DNA of 50,995 bases. Origin: JBGSUZ01 sp043770095 (lineage in GTDB: Bacteria; Bacillota; Clostridia; Peptostreptococcales; Acidaminobacteraceae). The position numbers were made by a program, and so were the translations under genes. How positions within the stretch are numbered: the stretch's first letter is position 1; the number at the start of each line of letters is the position of its first letter. The DNA lies in contig JAYVIR010000015.1 of assembly GCA_043770095.1 (NCBI GenBank), forward strand, positions 1 to 50,995, given 5' to 3'. This document shows positions 33,933 to 42,753 of the stretch, piece by piece. The notes beneath the pieces were generated by a model that saw only the letters and a list, made by a program, of their open reading frames with translations, searched no databases and had not been told where the DNA came from.

Positions 33933-35227
33933 TATGCTTTATCCTCCTGCTTAACGACTGACATCGCAATATGACTCTCTATAAAAGTGTCTTTAAAATA
34001 ATTCAAGCCTTCTTCGGATGTGGTTTCTGCGACGGACTTTATATAATCGAAAAGATCTAGTCCTTTCATGAAGTAACTTGTGTATGTTCCAGATAAATAT
34101 TGAACCGAATTGGCAGAGCTGACTAAGCGTCCAATCATTTTTTTGCGAATGCGCTCAAATCCATTTGAATCAATGCCTTTTTCAATCATTTCTGCTACAG
34201 CTATTTTTAATCTTTCAAGAACCAGTTCTGGCGATTTCGATTCTCCGCCGAACATATAATACGCATAGCCCTCTCCAAAGGTAAAGTCCATTCCAAAACT
34301 ACTATTGATAAGGCCTTCATCATATAACTCTTTGTAGAAATCAGAGCCTTTCCCAAAATGGGTGTCCAATATAATTTTCATTGAAATAGCCGTCTTCATA
34401 AGATCTGATTTATTTTCGAAATCATTATGGCCCTTTATGCCTATTTCAAACAATGGCATTGGCACATCAAAAACAGCTTCTATATAGGGTTTATAAACTT
34501 CTTTTATTTCTGTCGGCAAAGTTTCTTTTTTTGCCATTTTGCGCGCCAAGAAATTCTCACTCAACTCATTATTGACCGTTTCAAGAAGCATGCTTGAATC
34601 TATATCTCCCGAGATGATCAGGACCATGTTTTCAGGTGCATAAAACGACTCATAGCAGGCCTCTAGCTGTTCTTTTGTGATTGCGTTGACACTTGCCTCA
34701 TCCCCGCCTATATCGTCCTTCATAGGATGGTCTTTATACATCGCCTTGAGGAGGTTAAAGAACACCAAATATTCGGGGTCGTCTTCATACGATTTTAATT
34801 CTTGAACAATAATGCCTTTTTCCTTTTCAACGTTCTCCTCTGTCAAATTAACCCGTTGAACAAATCTTAACAATTCGCCAAGACCTTCTTCAAATTGATC
34901 AACTGTTGAAAAATGATACACCGTTGCGTTGAAACTGGTATAGGCATTTACCGAAGCGCCTAAAGCCGCAAACTTATCAAAAATATTTCTATCTGGGTCT
35001 TCAAAAATTTTATGTTCTAAAAAATGAGCAATGCCTTTTGTCATGCAAACCTTTTGCCCATTATGTTCAAAGCAATTATCAAACGATCCATACTTTGTTC
35101 CAAAATAAGCAAACTTTTTAGTATACCCCACTTTAGGAATAAAATATATTTCAAGACCGCTTGAATGGACATGCTTGTATAACGTTTCCTCAAGGACTTG
35201 ATCTGTAGAAATCTCCCACTTCATCAT
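33932..35227 (-). CDS. M16-family zinc peptidase (YmfH-like)
   Basis: A 431-residue insulinase-superfamily peptidase. The inverted zinc motif HFLEH is at residues 68-72, so it should be the catalytic subunit. The C-terminal half has the usual second M16-type domain. Related pairs in Bacillus process peptides, but the substrate here is unknown. There is no signal peptide, so it should be cytoplasmic. It overlaps the upstream non-catalytic M16 gene (TAATG) and the downstream lgt by one base each, so the three genes are translationally coupled. Confidence 0.9.
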   Translation of the reverse strand: MMKWEISTDQVLEETLYKHVHSSGLEIYFIPKVGYTKKFAYFGTKYGSFDNCFEHNGQKVCMTKGIAHFLEHKIFEDPDRNIFDKFAALGASVNAYTSFNATVYHFSTVDQFEEGLGELLRFVQRVNLTEENVEKEKGIIVQELKSYEDDPEYLVFFNLLKAMYKDHPMKDDIGGDEASVNAITKEQLEACYESFYAPENMVLIISGDIDSSMLLETVNNELSENFLARKMAKKETLPTEIKEVYKPYIEAVFDVPMPLFEIGIKGHNDFENKSDLMKTAISMKIILDTHFGKGSDFYKELYDEGLINSSFGMDFTFGEGYAYYMFGGESKSPELVLERLKIAVAEMIEKGIDSNGFERIRKKMIGRLVSSANSVQYLSGTYTSYFMKGLDLFDYIKSVAETTSEEGLNYFKDTFIESHIAMSVVKQEDKA

Positions 35228-36534
35228 TAAATGTCACTTCCTTTCATGAAATAGACAAGGTCTTTTTTTATGCGCTTGCCCGCTTCAATAATCTGCTCTT
35301 TTGTTACCGCTTCATATTTGCGCACATAGTCCTCTATTTCAACCGTGTCTCCTAGCATGCTTTGGTTAAAGTAAAAATTAGAGAATGAGTTAGGATAGTC
35401 GCTAATTGATCTAAGCGATGCAACAATTGATTTTGTCGCCATTTCAATATCTTCATCACCAAAATTGCCCTGTAACATCTCTTCAAATTGGATGTCAATC
35501 AGTTGATTTGCAAGATCATATTTGTCAAAATCAATCCCAGAAACAACATACATAATGCCTTTTAACTTGTCAACTTTACTACCAATGAAATAACAAAGAC
35601 TTTCTTTTTCTCTGAGATTCATAAACAGTTTGCTGCTTGGCATGCCACCAAAAATGGCGCTAAAAAGTTGAAGTGGGTAATACATTGGATCAAATCGATC
35701 GGTATACGTTCTGTAACCAATGACCAATTTTCCTTGCTGCACGCTCATTGATTCGTTCACAATTCTAAGCGATTCTACAGGGATATTGACGATTTCCTCT
35801 GGAATTTCAATCACATTTTCAATTTTGGACGAGAAGAACTCTTTTATAAGTGGTTCTGTTTGATCAAAATCAAAATCGCCAATCACAATCACATCCATCT
35901 TAGAATGGTAAATGACCTCTAAATAATGTGCATATAGTTGTTCGTTTGTGATTGTTTCTAAGTATTCTACATCGCCATATTCATAAAAACGATATGGTTC
36001 TTCATTGCACATTAATTCAAGACATCTTGTAATGGCGTAACCCGTTTTGTCATTGATACTCGCTTCTATTTCTTGTCTTAGTAATTGCTTTTCCATTTCA
36101 AATATTGTTTCTTCAAATTTATGGTTCGCTACCAGCGGATTGTAAACAGCCTCATGAAGAAGCTCAAGACCATCTACCATAAGGTTTTTCCCTATGATTG
36201 GACTTCTTGGAAACTGTACTTTCATTTGAACAACATGTCGTTCTCCAATTTTCGTCACATCGCTTACAAGTGACATGCCATAATGTTCGTCCAAATGCTG
36301 ATTCAATACTTGCGCAGTTGGAAACTTAGCAGTCCCTTGATCAATCATTCTGGTCAAAAGTGCATTGAGCGTAGCTTCTTCTTTTGTTAAAGGTCTTAAA
36401 AAATACAAACTTACAAGATCTGTTTTAAATTTCTTTGATTTTACGAAGTGAAGATTCACATTCGGTGCTATTTCAATCATTTTAAGCGCATCAATCATTT
36501 CTTTATCAGTCCTTTTAATAGTCATTTTTATCAT
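35227..36534 (-). CDS. M16-family peptidase-like protein without zinc motif (YmfF-like)
   Basis: A 435-residue M16-fold protein. In the position where active members have HxxEH it has NALLTRMIDQG, so the metal site is absent. It retains the C-terminal M16 features (VIGDFDFDQTEPLI, and the GGMPSSKLFMNLREKESLCY region given here by its key residues). Catalytic and non-catalytic M16 proteins commonly form heterodimers, and the coupled downstream gene encodes the catalytic half. An extended -10 promoter lies upstream. No clear Shine-Dalgarno sequence precedes the ATG at 36534 or the in-frame ATG at 36525, so the exact start is uncertain. Confidence 0.87.
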   Translation of the reverse strand: MIKMTIKRTDKEMIDALKMIEIAPNVNLHFVKSKKFKTDLVSLYFLRPLTKEEATLNALLTRMIDQGTAKFPTAQVLNQHLDEHYGMSLVSDVTKIGERHVVQMKVQFPRSPIIGKNLMVDGLELLHEAVYNPLVANHKFEETIFEMEKQLLRQEIEASINDKTGYAITRCLELMCNEEPYRFYEYGDVEYLETITNEQLYAHYLEVIYHSKMDVIVIGDFDFDQTEPLIKEFFSSKIENVIEIPEEIVNIPVESLRIVNESMSVQQGKLVIGYRTYTDRFDPMYYPLQLFSAIFGGMPSSKLFMNLREKESLCYFIGSKVDKLKGIMYVVSGIDFDKYDLANQLIDIQFEEMLQGNFGDEDIEMATKSIVASLRSISDYPNSFSNFYFNQSMLGDTVEIEDYVRKYEAVTKEQIIEAGKRIKKDLVYFMKGSDI

Positions 36535-36565
36535 TTAATTAACCAGAAGCGTCAATTTCATTTCC

Positions 36566-36574
36566 ATTATATCA
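36566..36574 (-). promoter_or_regulatory. Extended -10 promoter for the M16-M16-lgt unit
   Basis: The minus strand reads TGATATAAT, a perfect extended -10 element (TGn then TATAAT), 32 bases before the M16 gene. The -35 region is a T-rich tract shared with the rpsD terminator and does not match the consensus well. Confidence 0.6.
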
Positions 36575-36596
36575 CAATTCCGCTGTTTTTAAAAAA

Positions 36597-36624
36597 AAAT
36601 TAGCAGGACAAAGCCTGCTAATTT
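36597..36624 (-). terminator. Terminator of rpsD overlapping its stop codon
   Basis: AAATTAGCAGG and CCTGCTAATTT form an 11-bp stem with a six-base loop, followed on the minus strand by a long T tract. The upstream arm includes the last codon and the TAG stop of rpsD. Confidence 0.9.
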
Positions 36625-37217
36625 AACCTCGAGTAAAATTCAACAATTAAATGATCATTGATTAATACCGGAATTTCTTCCCTATAAGGCATTCTTGCTA
36701 ATGTAGCAGAATACGCTTCAATATTTTTTTCAATATAAGGATAGTTGGATATTGAAGACTGTTCAAAATTTTCATTGAATCTTTGTGTTAACCTTGATTT
36801 TTCTTTTAGCGAAATGACATCTCCAACAGATATACTGTAACTAGGCACATCTACTTTTTTACCATTAACAAGGAAATGACCATGCACGACCATTTGCCTT
36901 GCCTCTCGAATAGTTGTTGAAAATCCCATTCTATAAACAAGATTATCCAATCTTACTTCAAGTATTTTTACCAAGTAATCTCCGGGTTGCTGACCGCTGC
37001 TAAAAGCTTTTGTCGCATAACCTCTCATTTGTTTTTCCATTACGCCATAATATGCGCGAAGGCGTTGTTTTTCAAGAAGTTGAAGTCCATAATTCGAAAG
37101 TTTTTTATCTGCCCGTGAATCGCCTGATTTAAAACGATCCATTGCTTTTGGGTGTCCATACACATTCAATCCAAGACTTCTACATTTTTTAAATCTTGGA
37201 CCCATCATTTTAGCCAT
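36618..37217 (-). CDS. rpsD: 30S ribosomal protein S4
   Basis: A 199-residue primary binder of 16S rRNA. The S4 domain is at about residues 90-155 (VRLDNLVYRMGFSTTIREAR, then VVHGHFLVNGKKVDVPSYSI), and the C-terminal region ends PVLINDHLIVEFYSRLN. The N-terminus lacks the four-cysteine zinc site, so it is a zinc-free form. GGAGG is eight bases before the ATG at 37217; the frame extending to 37232 runs through that signal and is rejected. It is monocistronic, with its own promoter and terminator, and the short leader of about 50 bases shows no obvious S4-binding pseudoknot. Confidence 0.96.
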   Translation of the reverse strand: MAKMMGPRFKKCRSLGLNVYGHPKAMDRFKSGDSRADKKLSNYGLQLLEKQRLRAYYGVMEKQMRGYATKAFSSGQQPGDYLVKILEVRLDNLVYRMGFSTTIREARQMVVHGHFLVNGKKVDVPSYSISVGDVISLKEKSRLTQRFNENFEQSSISNYPYIEKNIEAYSATLARMPYREEIPVLINDHLIVEFYSRLN

Positions 37218-37274
37218 TTTCATTACCTCCAAAAAATACTTTGAGAATGCCGCGGTAAATAAAAAGCCAATTTA

Positions 37275-37303
37275 AGAATAACATATTTTCGCGTTAATTG
37301 CAA
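37275..37303 (-). promoter_or_regulatory. Promoter of rpsD
   Basis: On the minus strand TTGCAA, a 17-base spacer and TATTCT lie about 60 bases before the rpsD start. It is back to back with the ychF promoter. Confidence 0.75.
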
Positions 37304-37333
37304 ATGATTTTCAATTAGCTTTTTCGATTTATA

Positions 37334-37362
37334 TTGAATGTTTCTCTCGCTTCGAATATAAT
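37334..37362 (+). promoter_or_regulatory. Promoter of ychF
   Basis: TTGAAT, a 17-base spacer and a perfect TATAAT lie on the plus strand about 80 bases before the ychF start. The leader between them shows no strong hairpin. Confidence 0.85.
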
Positions 37363-37443
37363 TGCTAATGGTGTTTAAGATATTGATTATAACCAAATCC
37401 CATTTGCAACCAAAATGAACTGACCTATAGAGAGGAAGATAAT

Positions 37444-38535
37444 ATGAAATTAGGAATCGTCGGGTTGCCCAATGTCGGCAAATCAACCCTGTTTAACGCA
37501 ATTACAAAAGCTGGCGCTGAGTCAGCAAACTATCCATTTTGCACCATCGAACCAAACGTAGGCGTTGTTGCCGTTCCAGACAAGAGATTGCCAATACTTA
37601 GAGACTTATACAACTCTCAAAAAGTTGTGCCAACAGCAATCGAGTTTTATGACATTGCTGGTCTTGTAAAAGGCGCTTCAAAAGGCGAAGGCCTTGGCAA
37701 TAAATTTTTAGGCCATATTCGTGAAGTTGCTGCACTTGTCCATGTTGTACGTTGTTTCGAAGACGAAAATGTGGTTCACGTAGAAGGCAAAATTGGCCCT
37801 CTAAGTGATATTGAGACCATTAACCTCGAACTCATTTATTCTGATTTAGAGTTAATCGTTAAACGTATTGACCGCACTAAAAAAGCCCTTAGAAGTGATA
37901 AGTCTCTTCAAATTGAAATTGATTTAATGGAAAGAATTGATGCGGTTCTCGAACAGGGTCAATCTGCCAGAACAATGGAATTTACTGACGAAGAAGATAA
38001 AATTGTTAAAACCTTTAACCTTTTGACTTACAAGCCAATCATCTATGTGGCTAACGTTTCAGAAGAAGATGCAACAAGCGGTGTTGACAATGCTTTTGTA
38101 ACAGAAGTGAAAAAATTTGCTGACTCTGAAAATGCGGATGTTGTTGTGACATGCGCTAAAATTGAGCAAGAAATTGCTGAACTTGACGATGAAGACAGGA
38201 TTGCATTCTTGCAAGATCTTGGTCTTTCTGAATCTGGTCTTGATAAACTTGTAAAAGCAAGTTACCACCTTCTTGATCTCATTTCATTCTTAACAGCCGG
38301 TCCTCAAGAAATCAGAGCTTGGACCATTCGTAGAGGCACAAAAGCCCCTGCAGCTGCCGGTAAAATTCACTCAGATATTGAGCGTGGTTTTATCAGAGCA
38401 GAAACGATTGCTTATAGCGACTTAATCACAGTAGGCACTATGTCTGCTGCTAAAGAAAAAGGCCTTGTAAGACTTGAAGGCAAGGATTATGAAGTTAAAG
38501 ACGGCGATGTGATTTTGTTTAGATTCAACGTGTAA
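37444..38535 (+). CDS. ychF: Redox-regulated ATPase YchF (Obg family)
   Basis: A 363-residue P-loop protein that prefers ATP over GTP, associates with ribosomes and modulates stress responses. The P-loop GLPNVGKST is at residues 7-15, followed by the G3 motif DIAGLVKGASKGEGLG, a coiled coil at about 130-165 and the C-terminal TGS-like domain (residues about 275-360; IRRGTKAPAAAGKIHSD). GAGG lies eight bases before the ATG. It is the only confident plus-strand gene in the window and has its own promoter and terminator. Confidence 0.97.
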   Translation: MKLGIVGLPNVGKSTLFNAITKAGAESANYPFCTIEPNVGVVAVPDKRLPILRDLYNSQKVVPTAIEFYDIAGLVKGASKGEGLGNKFLGHIREVAALVHVVRCFEDENVVHVEGKIGPLSDIETINLELIYSDLELIVKRIDRTKKALRSDKSLQIEIDLMERIDAVLEQGQSARTMEFTDEEDKIVKTFNLLTYKPIIYVANVSEEDATSGVDNAFVTEVKKFADSENADVVVTCAKIEQEIAELDDEDRIAFLQDLGLSESGLDKLVKASYHLLDLISFLTAGPQEIRAWTIRRGTKAPAAAGKIHSDIERGFIRAETIAYSDLITVGTMSAAKEKGLVRLEGKDYEVKDGDVILFRFNV

Positions 38536-38560
38536 GCAGAAAATTAATCGTTTAAATAGC

Positions 38561-38602
38561 AACCCCCTTAGAAGCTGATTATATCAACGTTCTAAGGGGG
38601 TT
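38561..38602 (+). terminator. Terminator of ychF
   Basis: AACCCCCTTAGAA and TTCTAAGGGGGTT form a perfect 13-bp stem with a 16-base loop, followed by TTTTGTTATTT on the plus strand, 25 bases after the ychF stop. Confidence 0.93.
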
Positions 38603-38655
38603 TTGTTATTTGAAGTTTTAATAAAATCGTTTAACATCACAATTTTCGTGATTTT

Positions 38656-39219
38656 TTAAAGTTCCAAATCATCCGATATTTCTCGCATTGCATTTAAAGC
38701 AAGTTCGGCAAACTCTGCAAATGAAAGTCCCAACAATTCAATTGAACGCATTGCATCGCGATTTGCTCCAGCAGCAAAGCGCATTTCTTTCATTCTTTTT
38801 GTGATTGAACTGACCTTTACGCTGGATATTTTCTTGTCTGGATAAACCAAGGTAATGGCATTGATAAAACCAGTAATAGGGTCTGCCGCATAAAGCGCAC
38901 GGTCTAAAACAGAAATGATTTGACTTTTGTTTTCTGGATTGTGTGCCAAAATGGCATTGTAAACCGATTCATTTCCAATCTCATGAGATTTCATGATTTC
39001 AACAGTTTTAGGACCATGAAGGCCCATATCGCTCGCCCAATCAACTTCATCGTTATCTAGGTCATGAAGAAGCCCTGCAAGCATCCAATCTGAAATAGGT
39101 TGCTCATTTAATCGGATAGCAAGCGCCTTCATAACCGCTTCTACAGCCAATGAGTGTCTTAAAATATGAGGTGTTTTCACATAAGAATATAACATTTCTA
39201 AAGCTTTCTCTCTAGTCAT
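38656..39219 (-). CDS. HD-domain phosphohydrolase-like protein
   Basis: A 187-residue cytoplasmic protein with an HD domain. His22 or nearby in LRHSLAVE, the HD pair in LLHDLDNDE (about residues 51-58) and the later histidines in KSHEIG and ILAHNPE form the expected metal-site pattern. The compact single-domain type often acts on nucleotides or small phosphorylated compounds; the substrate is unknown. GGGAGG precedes the ATG. It stands alone between ychF (convergent) and the histidine kinase terminator hairpin, so it is probably monocistronic. Confidence 0.85.
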   Translation of the reverse strand: MTREKALEMLYSYVKTPHILRHSLAVEAVMKALAIRLNEQPISDWMLAGLLHDLDNDEVDWASDMGLHGPKTVEIMKSHEIGNESVYNAILAHNPENKSQIISVLDRALYAADPITGFINAITLVYPDKKISSVKVSSITKRMKEMRFAAGANRDAMRSIELLGLSFAEFAELALNAMREISDDLEL

Positions 39220-39254
39220 TTGAACCTCCCTTTTAGGTGTTTTAAGTTGCTCAT

Positions 39255-39283
39255 ATTATATACTAAAATGAAAACAAAGTGAA
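39255..39283 (-). promoter_or_regulatory. Possible promoter of the HD-domain gene
   Basis: On the minus strand a perfect TATAAT (39255-39260) lies 17 bases after TTCACT, a modest -35 match that overlaps the foot of the neighbouring hairpin. It is 36 bases before the HD gene. Confidence 0.5.
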
Positions 39284-39322
39284 ACCCCGATATCCTTTTT
39301 TTCAACAGAGATATCGGGGTTT
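39282..39322. terminator. Hairpin terminator between the histidine kinase and HD genes
   Basis: AAACCCCGATATC and GATATCGGGGTTT form a perfect 13-bp stem with a 15-base loop. It follows the kinase gene on the minus strand, but the better T tract (TTTATTTTTTAT) is on the plus strand. It could act in both directions. Confidence 0.75.
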
Positions 39323-39367
39323 ATTTTTTATAAATATCAACTCAATCACTTGAGTTCGAAGTTGCAC

Positions 39368-41680
39368 TTACTCCTCAGCTTCATCATAGACCACAGAACC
39401 TTCTTTAAAAATTGGCACATCCATCACAAACGTAGTGCCTTCTCCAATAACACTATGACAATTGATTGAGCCATTTAGTTTCTGTCCGACTAAATTGTAG
39501 ACAATATAAAGACCCAAACCACTCCCGCCTTTCGCACGATTGGTTGTAAAGAACGGTTCGAAAATTCGATCTAGAACTTCCGCTTCAATACCTGCCCCGT
39601 TATCTTTATAGGTAATCAATAGCCTAGTATCATTCGCAATCAAATTGGCATTAATTTGAATTTTTCCGTTTTCTTGATTTTTAAATCCATGAATAAAGGA
39701 ATTGATGAAGAAATTAGTGAAGATTTGCGAATACGCACCAGGATAGCTATAAATGCTTAGGTTGGGATCGCATTCAATCACGATTTCATATGGTTTGTTC
39801 TTATATTCATGCTTTAAACTAAGCAAAATCATATCAAAATAATCGCTTAGGTTAAATTGAATCATTTCTTCTGTGCTTTGATTGACAGAAATCTTTTTAA
39901 AGCTATTCACCAAATTGGCTGCACGGGTTAAATTGGTGTCTAATATTTCCAAACTTTCTTTTGAAGCGTTTAAAAACTCGCTGAGTTTATGTTTGGACAA
40001 GCCCCCTTCTTCAAAGGTTGCTCTTAATTCTGAGCTGATTTTATTGAGGTAGGAAGTAATGGTAACGCCTATACCAAGCGGCGTGTTGATTTCGTGTGCT
40101 ACGCCAGATACGACCGCACCCAAAGATGCCATTTTTTCTTGTTCCACCAACTGAGTCATTGCATTTCTAAGAGATTTCGTTCTTTCCTCTACCATCAGTT
40201 CCATTTCTTGATAAAGTTGATGAACTTCTTCTTCAATATTCTTCTTTTCAGTAATATCAAAGATAACGCCATCTATATAAGATTCGGTATGATCCACATA
40301 GATAAATCCGCCTCTTTCAAAGACCCACTTAACATCACCGTTTTTAGCAACAATTCTATATTCTAGCGAATAATAGGCATGCTCTTCATCTGTGAGTATT
40401 TTATTGACCAGGTCCACATCCTCTGGATATACTAAGTCATTTAAATAAAGTTCTGGCGTTTCTCCCAAAAAACTCTCTACAGGATAGCCAGTCAACACTT
40501 CAACCCAGCTGCTAATGGTTTTCATTTTCCATGGCGATTTCGTTTCACACCTAAATACAACTCCAGGTATATTGCCGACCAATCCACTGTAGCGCGCTTC
40601 GCTAAGTAAAAGCGTCTGTTCTTTGACAATCAGCTCATCAATCATTTCCTGAAGATTTTGGGTTCTGACCAATACCATTTTTTGCAGTGACCGATTATAG
40701 TACACCATATAGGCGCCAGCAAAAATAACAATAAGGACACCAAAGAAAACAAAAACAGTTCCAACAATCAAATTTTGTATAGATGGTTTAAACAATTGAT
40801 AAGTTCGTTCTCTTGGCGACATCATTAAAATGCGCCACTCAGTACCTGTAACTTCTTTAGAAGTTCCCAAATAGGCTTTATTATCAAGTTTTACGCTAAA
40901 TTGTTTTTTATCTTTGTATAATTTGTCTATTTGAGGATAAGCACGTACAAGCATTTGATAATCATTAGCGGAATTACTTGTATCTGACAATATCAATCCC
41001 GATTCATGAATCAAAATAAAAAAATCACCATCTGTCATTTGAGATTTTCTGAACACATCTGACATTTGATCCATTGAAACATCAATGCCAATAACCCCTT
41101 TCGTCTGGCCATTTTCATCTATGACACGTTTCACTTGGCTAATGAGCATGTCTCCTGTTCCAATATCTCTATAAGGTGCCGTTTGAATATTTTTTCCATT
41201 TCCTGCCATTCCTGCAGTATACCAAGGTCTCACGCGTGGGTCATAATGCGGAACAATTTCGACTGGAGGCCAGCACAAATAGCCACCATATTCAGTGGAT
41301 AGATAGACATATATTGTGCCCTTGTGAGCCTCACCATAAATTGATAAAACTTCAAATATGTGTTGTTCCTCTTCAGAGCCATCTTCCACTTTTATTAGTT
41401 TTCTCGCTGAGGAGTCCATATAAGTTGTCAGACCACCTTGCACGCCTATAAAGGACGGAAAATTCGACAACATATCCAAGTCATTATTCACGCCAATTAA
41501 AAACTGGTTGATTGATTTATCCAGTATTTCCATTTGATTGTTTGCCGATTCTTGAAAATTATCACGAATTGTATTCTCTATTCTTTGATTTAAAAAAAGA
41601 ATGGATACAGCTGCAATCGACATCACTATCAAACCTGCAAATGTAATAAATTTTAGCGGAATTTTTCGTTCGTATTTCAC
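39368..41680 (-). CDS. Sensor histidine kinase with extracellular dCache and PAS domains
   Basis: A 770-residue membrane kinase. TM1 (about residues 10-30) is followed by a dCache sensor region with DPRVRPWYTAG and GVIGIDVSMDQ, TM2 (about 305-330), a short coil, a PAS domain with PAC motif (about 360-485), and a second coiled coil. Next come the H-box AHEINTPLG with His529 and an HATPase with DNGAGIE and GGSGLGLYIVYN. No HAMP or receiver domain is seen. AGGTGG lies five bases before a GTG start. No response regulator gene is adjacent, so it is an orphan kinase with an unknown partner and ligand; Cache domains usually bind small organic ligands. Confidence 0.92.
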   Translation of the reverse strand: MKYERKIPLKFITFAGLIVMSIAAVSILFLNQRIENTIRDNFQESANNQMEILDKSINQFLIGVNNDLDMLSNFPSFIGVQGGLTTYMDSSARKLIKVEDGSEEEQHIFEVLSIYGEAHKGTIYVYLSTEYGGYLCWPPVEIVPHYDPRVRPWYTAGMAGNGKNIQTAPYRDIGTGDMLISQVKRVIDENGQTKGVIGIDVSMDQMSDVFRKSQMTDGDFFILIHESGLILSDTSNSANDYQMLVRAYPQIDKLYKDKKQFSVKLDNKAYLGTSKEVTGTEWRILMMSPRERTYQLFKPSIQNLIVGTVFVFFGVLIVIFAGAYMVYYNRSLQKMVLVRTQNLQEMIDELIVKEQTLLLSEARYSGLVGNIPGVVFRCETKSPWKMKTISSWVEVLTGYPVESFLGETPELYLNDLVYPEDVDLVNKILTDEEHAYYSLEYRIVAKNGDVKWVFERGGFIYVDHTESYIDGVIFDITEKKNIEEEVHQLYQEMELMVEERTKSLRNAMTQLVEQEKMASLGAVVSGVAHEINTPLGIGVTITSYLNKISSELRATFEEGGLSKHKLSEFLNASKESLEILDTNLTRAANLVNSFKKISVNQSTEEMIQFNLSDYFDMILLSLKHEYKNKPYEIVIECDPNLSIYSYPGAYSQIFTNFFINSFIHGFKNQENGKIQINANLIANDTRLLITYKDNGAGIEAEVLDRIFEPFFTTNRAKGGSGLGLYIVYNLVGQKLNGSINCHSVIGEGTTFVMDVPIFKEGSVVYDEAEE

Positions 41681-41770
41681 TCAGACCACCTCATGATATA
41701 AGTTTTATATTTAAGTGGTTCAAAATCCTGCTTGAACTTATATACTATCAATAGAATACCCACTTCAGTA

Positions 41771-42637
41771 TCAAATATTCACCAAAATCATTGCAATCAT
41801 GGTAAGTCCCAATGCAATCCATGATTTTTTGCTTATTTCTTCTCTAAAAAATAAAAAACTGCCTAAAGTAATTAATGCAATTGCCCCAGAACTGTAGATA
41901 GGAAAGGCTACCGTTGCTGGAATACTTCCAAGTGCGCTGATTAAAAATACAGAAGATAACAAATTTGGAATGCCCACAATACCGCCAATCAAATAATCTT
42001 TTTTGGCCGAGGTGCCTTCACCCTCTATAACGTTAAAACTTTTAAACAAGCTCAGACAAAATGCTACGAAAAATACAACAAATAGAAACAGACTTTTATC
42101 CGCTACTTGTCCCATTTTTTGAAACATTTTATTAGAGAATTCAGCCATGCCACCTGCAAAAAACAACATAATAAGCGATGTTTTCTTATTTTTCAGCCCA
42201 CCCTGACCAGGTGTATAATTCACATAGATCATCGCTGCAATTGCCAGACAAATCCCTAATGTTTGAATCAAAGTTGGTATTTCATGCCAAATTACAATAG
42301 CAATTACCATTGGCAGTAAAATACCGAGCTTTCCAAACATCCCCGAAAGACTCGCGCCATTTTCTTTCACGCTTTTTTGATAAAAAACTAAAGATAGAAA
42401 AAAGCAAAATCCGGCTGGAATGCCCACTCCAAGAACACTGCTCCAGTGAATTTGGGTAACGTTAAACTGACTGCCTTGTTTGATGACATTGCTTAAAAAT
42501 AGTATTAAACTCACAAAAAAAGCGACACCATAATTCGCCGTAGTCACCCGATAACGATTATAGTTGCCGCTTTCTGTAATTTTAAAAAGCCAAGCAATTG
42601 ACGAACTTGACAAAATGGCTAAAAATAATGAAAACAT
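41771..42637 (-). CDS. EamA/DMT-family transporter
   Basis: A 288-residue membrane protein with about ten hydrophobic segments arranged as two EamA-like halves; the second half contains SIPATVAFPIYSSGAIALIT. Family members export metabolites or take up sugars and amino-acid-like compounds; the substrate is unknown. GGAGG precedes the ATG, and its own promoter lies at 42717-42746. It sits between the suf operon and the histidine kinase and appears monocistronic. Confidence 0.85.
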   Translation of the reverse strand: MFSLFLAILSSSSIAWLFKITESGNYNRYRVTTANYGVAFFVSLILFLSNVIKQGSQFNVTQIHWSSVLGVGIPAGFCFFLSLVFYQKSVKENGASLSGMFGKLGILLPMVIAIVIWHEIPTLIQTLGICLAIAAMIYVNYTPGQGGLKNKKTSLIMLFFAGGMAEFSNKMFQKMGQVADKSLFLFVVFFVAFCLSLFKSFNVIEGEGTSAKKDYLIGGIVGIPNLLSSVFLISALGSIPATVAFPIYSSGAIALITLGSFLFFREEISKKSWIALGLTMIAMILVNI

Positions 42638-42716
42638 GATGAACCTCCACTTATTCTGACAATACGTTGAATTTTACTTTCAACCTTAGCTGATAGGAAC
42701 CAAATTCCCCAAGTGA

Positions 42717-42746
42717 ATCATAGCATATTTTCATAGCAATTTACAA
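42717..42746 (-). promoter_or_regulatory. Promoter of the EamA transporter gene
   Basis: On the minus strand TTGTAA, an 18-base spacer and TATGAT with an extended TGC in front form a plausible vegetative promoter about 80 bases before the start codon. It lies just below the sufU stop. Confidence 0.65.
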
Positions 42747-42753
42747 TAAAAGT

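Noticed and set aside
37218..37443. Ribosomal protein S4 autoregulatory leader or other riboswitch in the divergent rpsD-ychF gap
   Set aside because: The rpsD leader is only about 50 bases and shows no strong structure; two simple promoters explain the region.
38603..38655. Small ATCAC/GTGAT hairpin after the HD-domain gene as a terminator
   Set aside because: The stem is only 5 bp and no T tract follows it on the minus strand.
41681..41770. GTTCAA/TTGAAC inverted repeat before the histidine kinase as a terminator or operator
   Set aside because: The stem is short, there is no T tract, and no promoter elements align convincingly, so no function is assigned.
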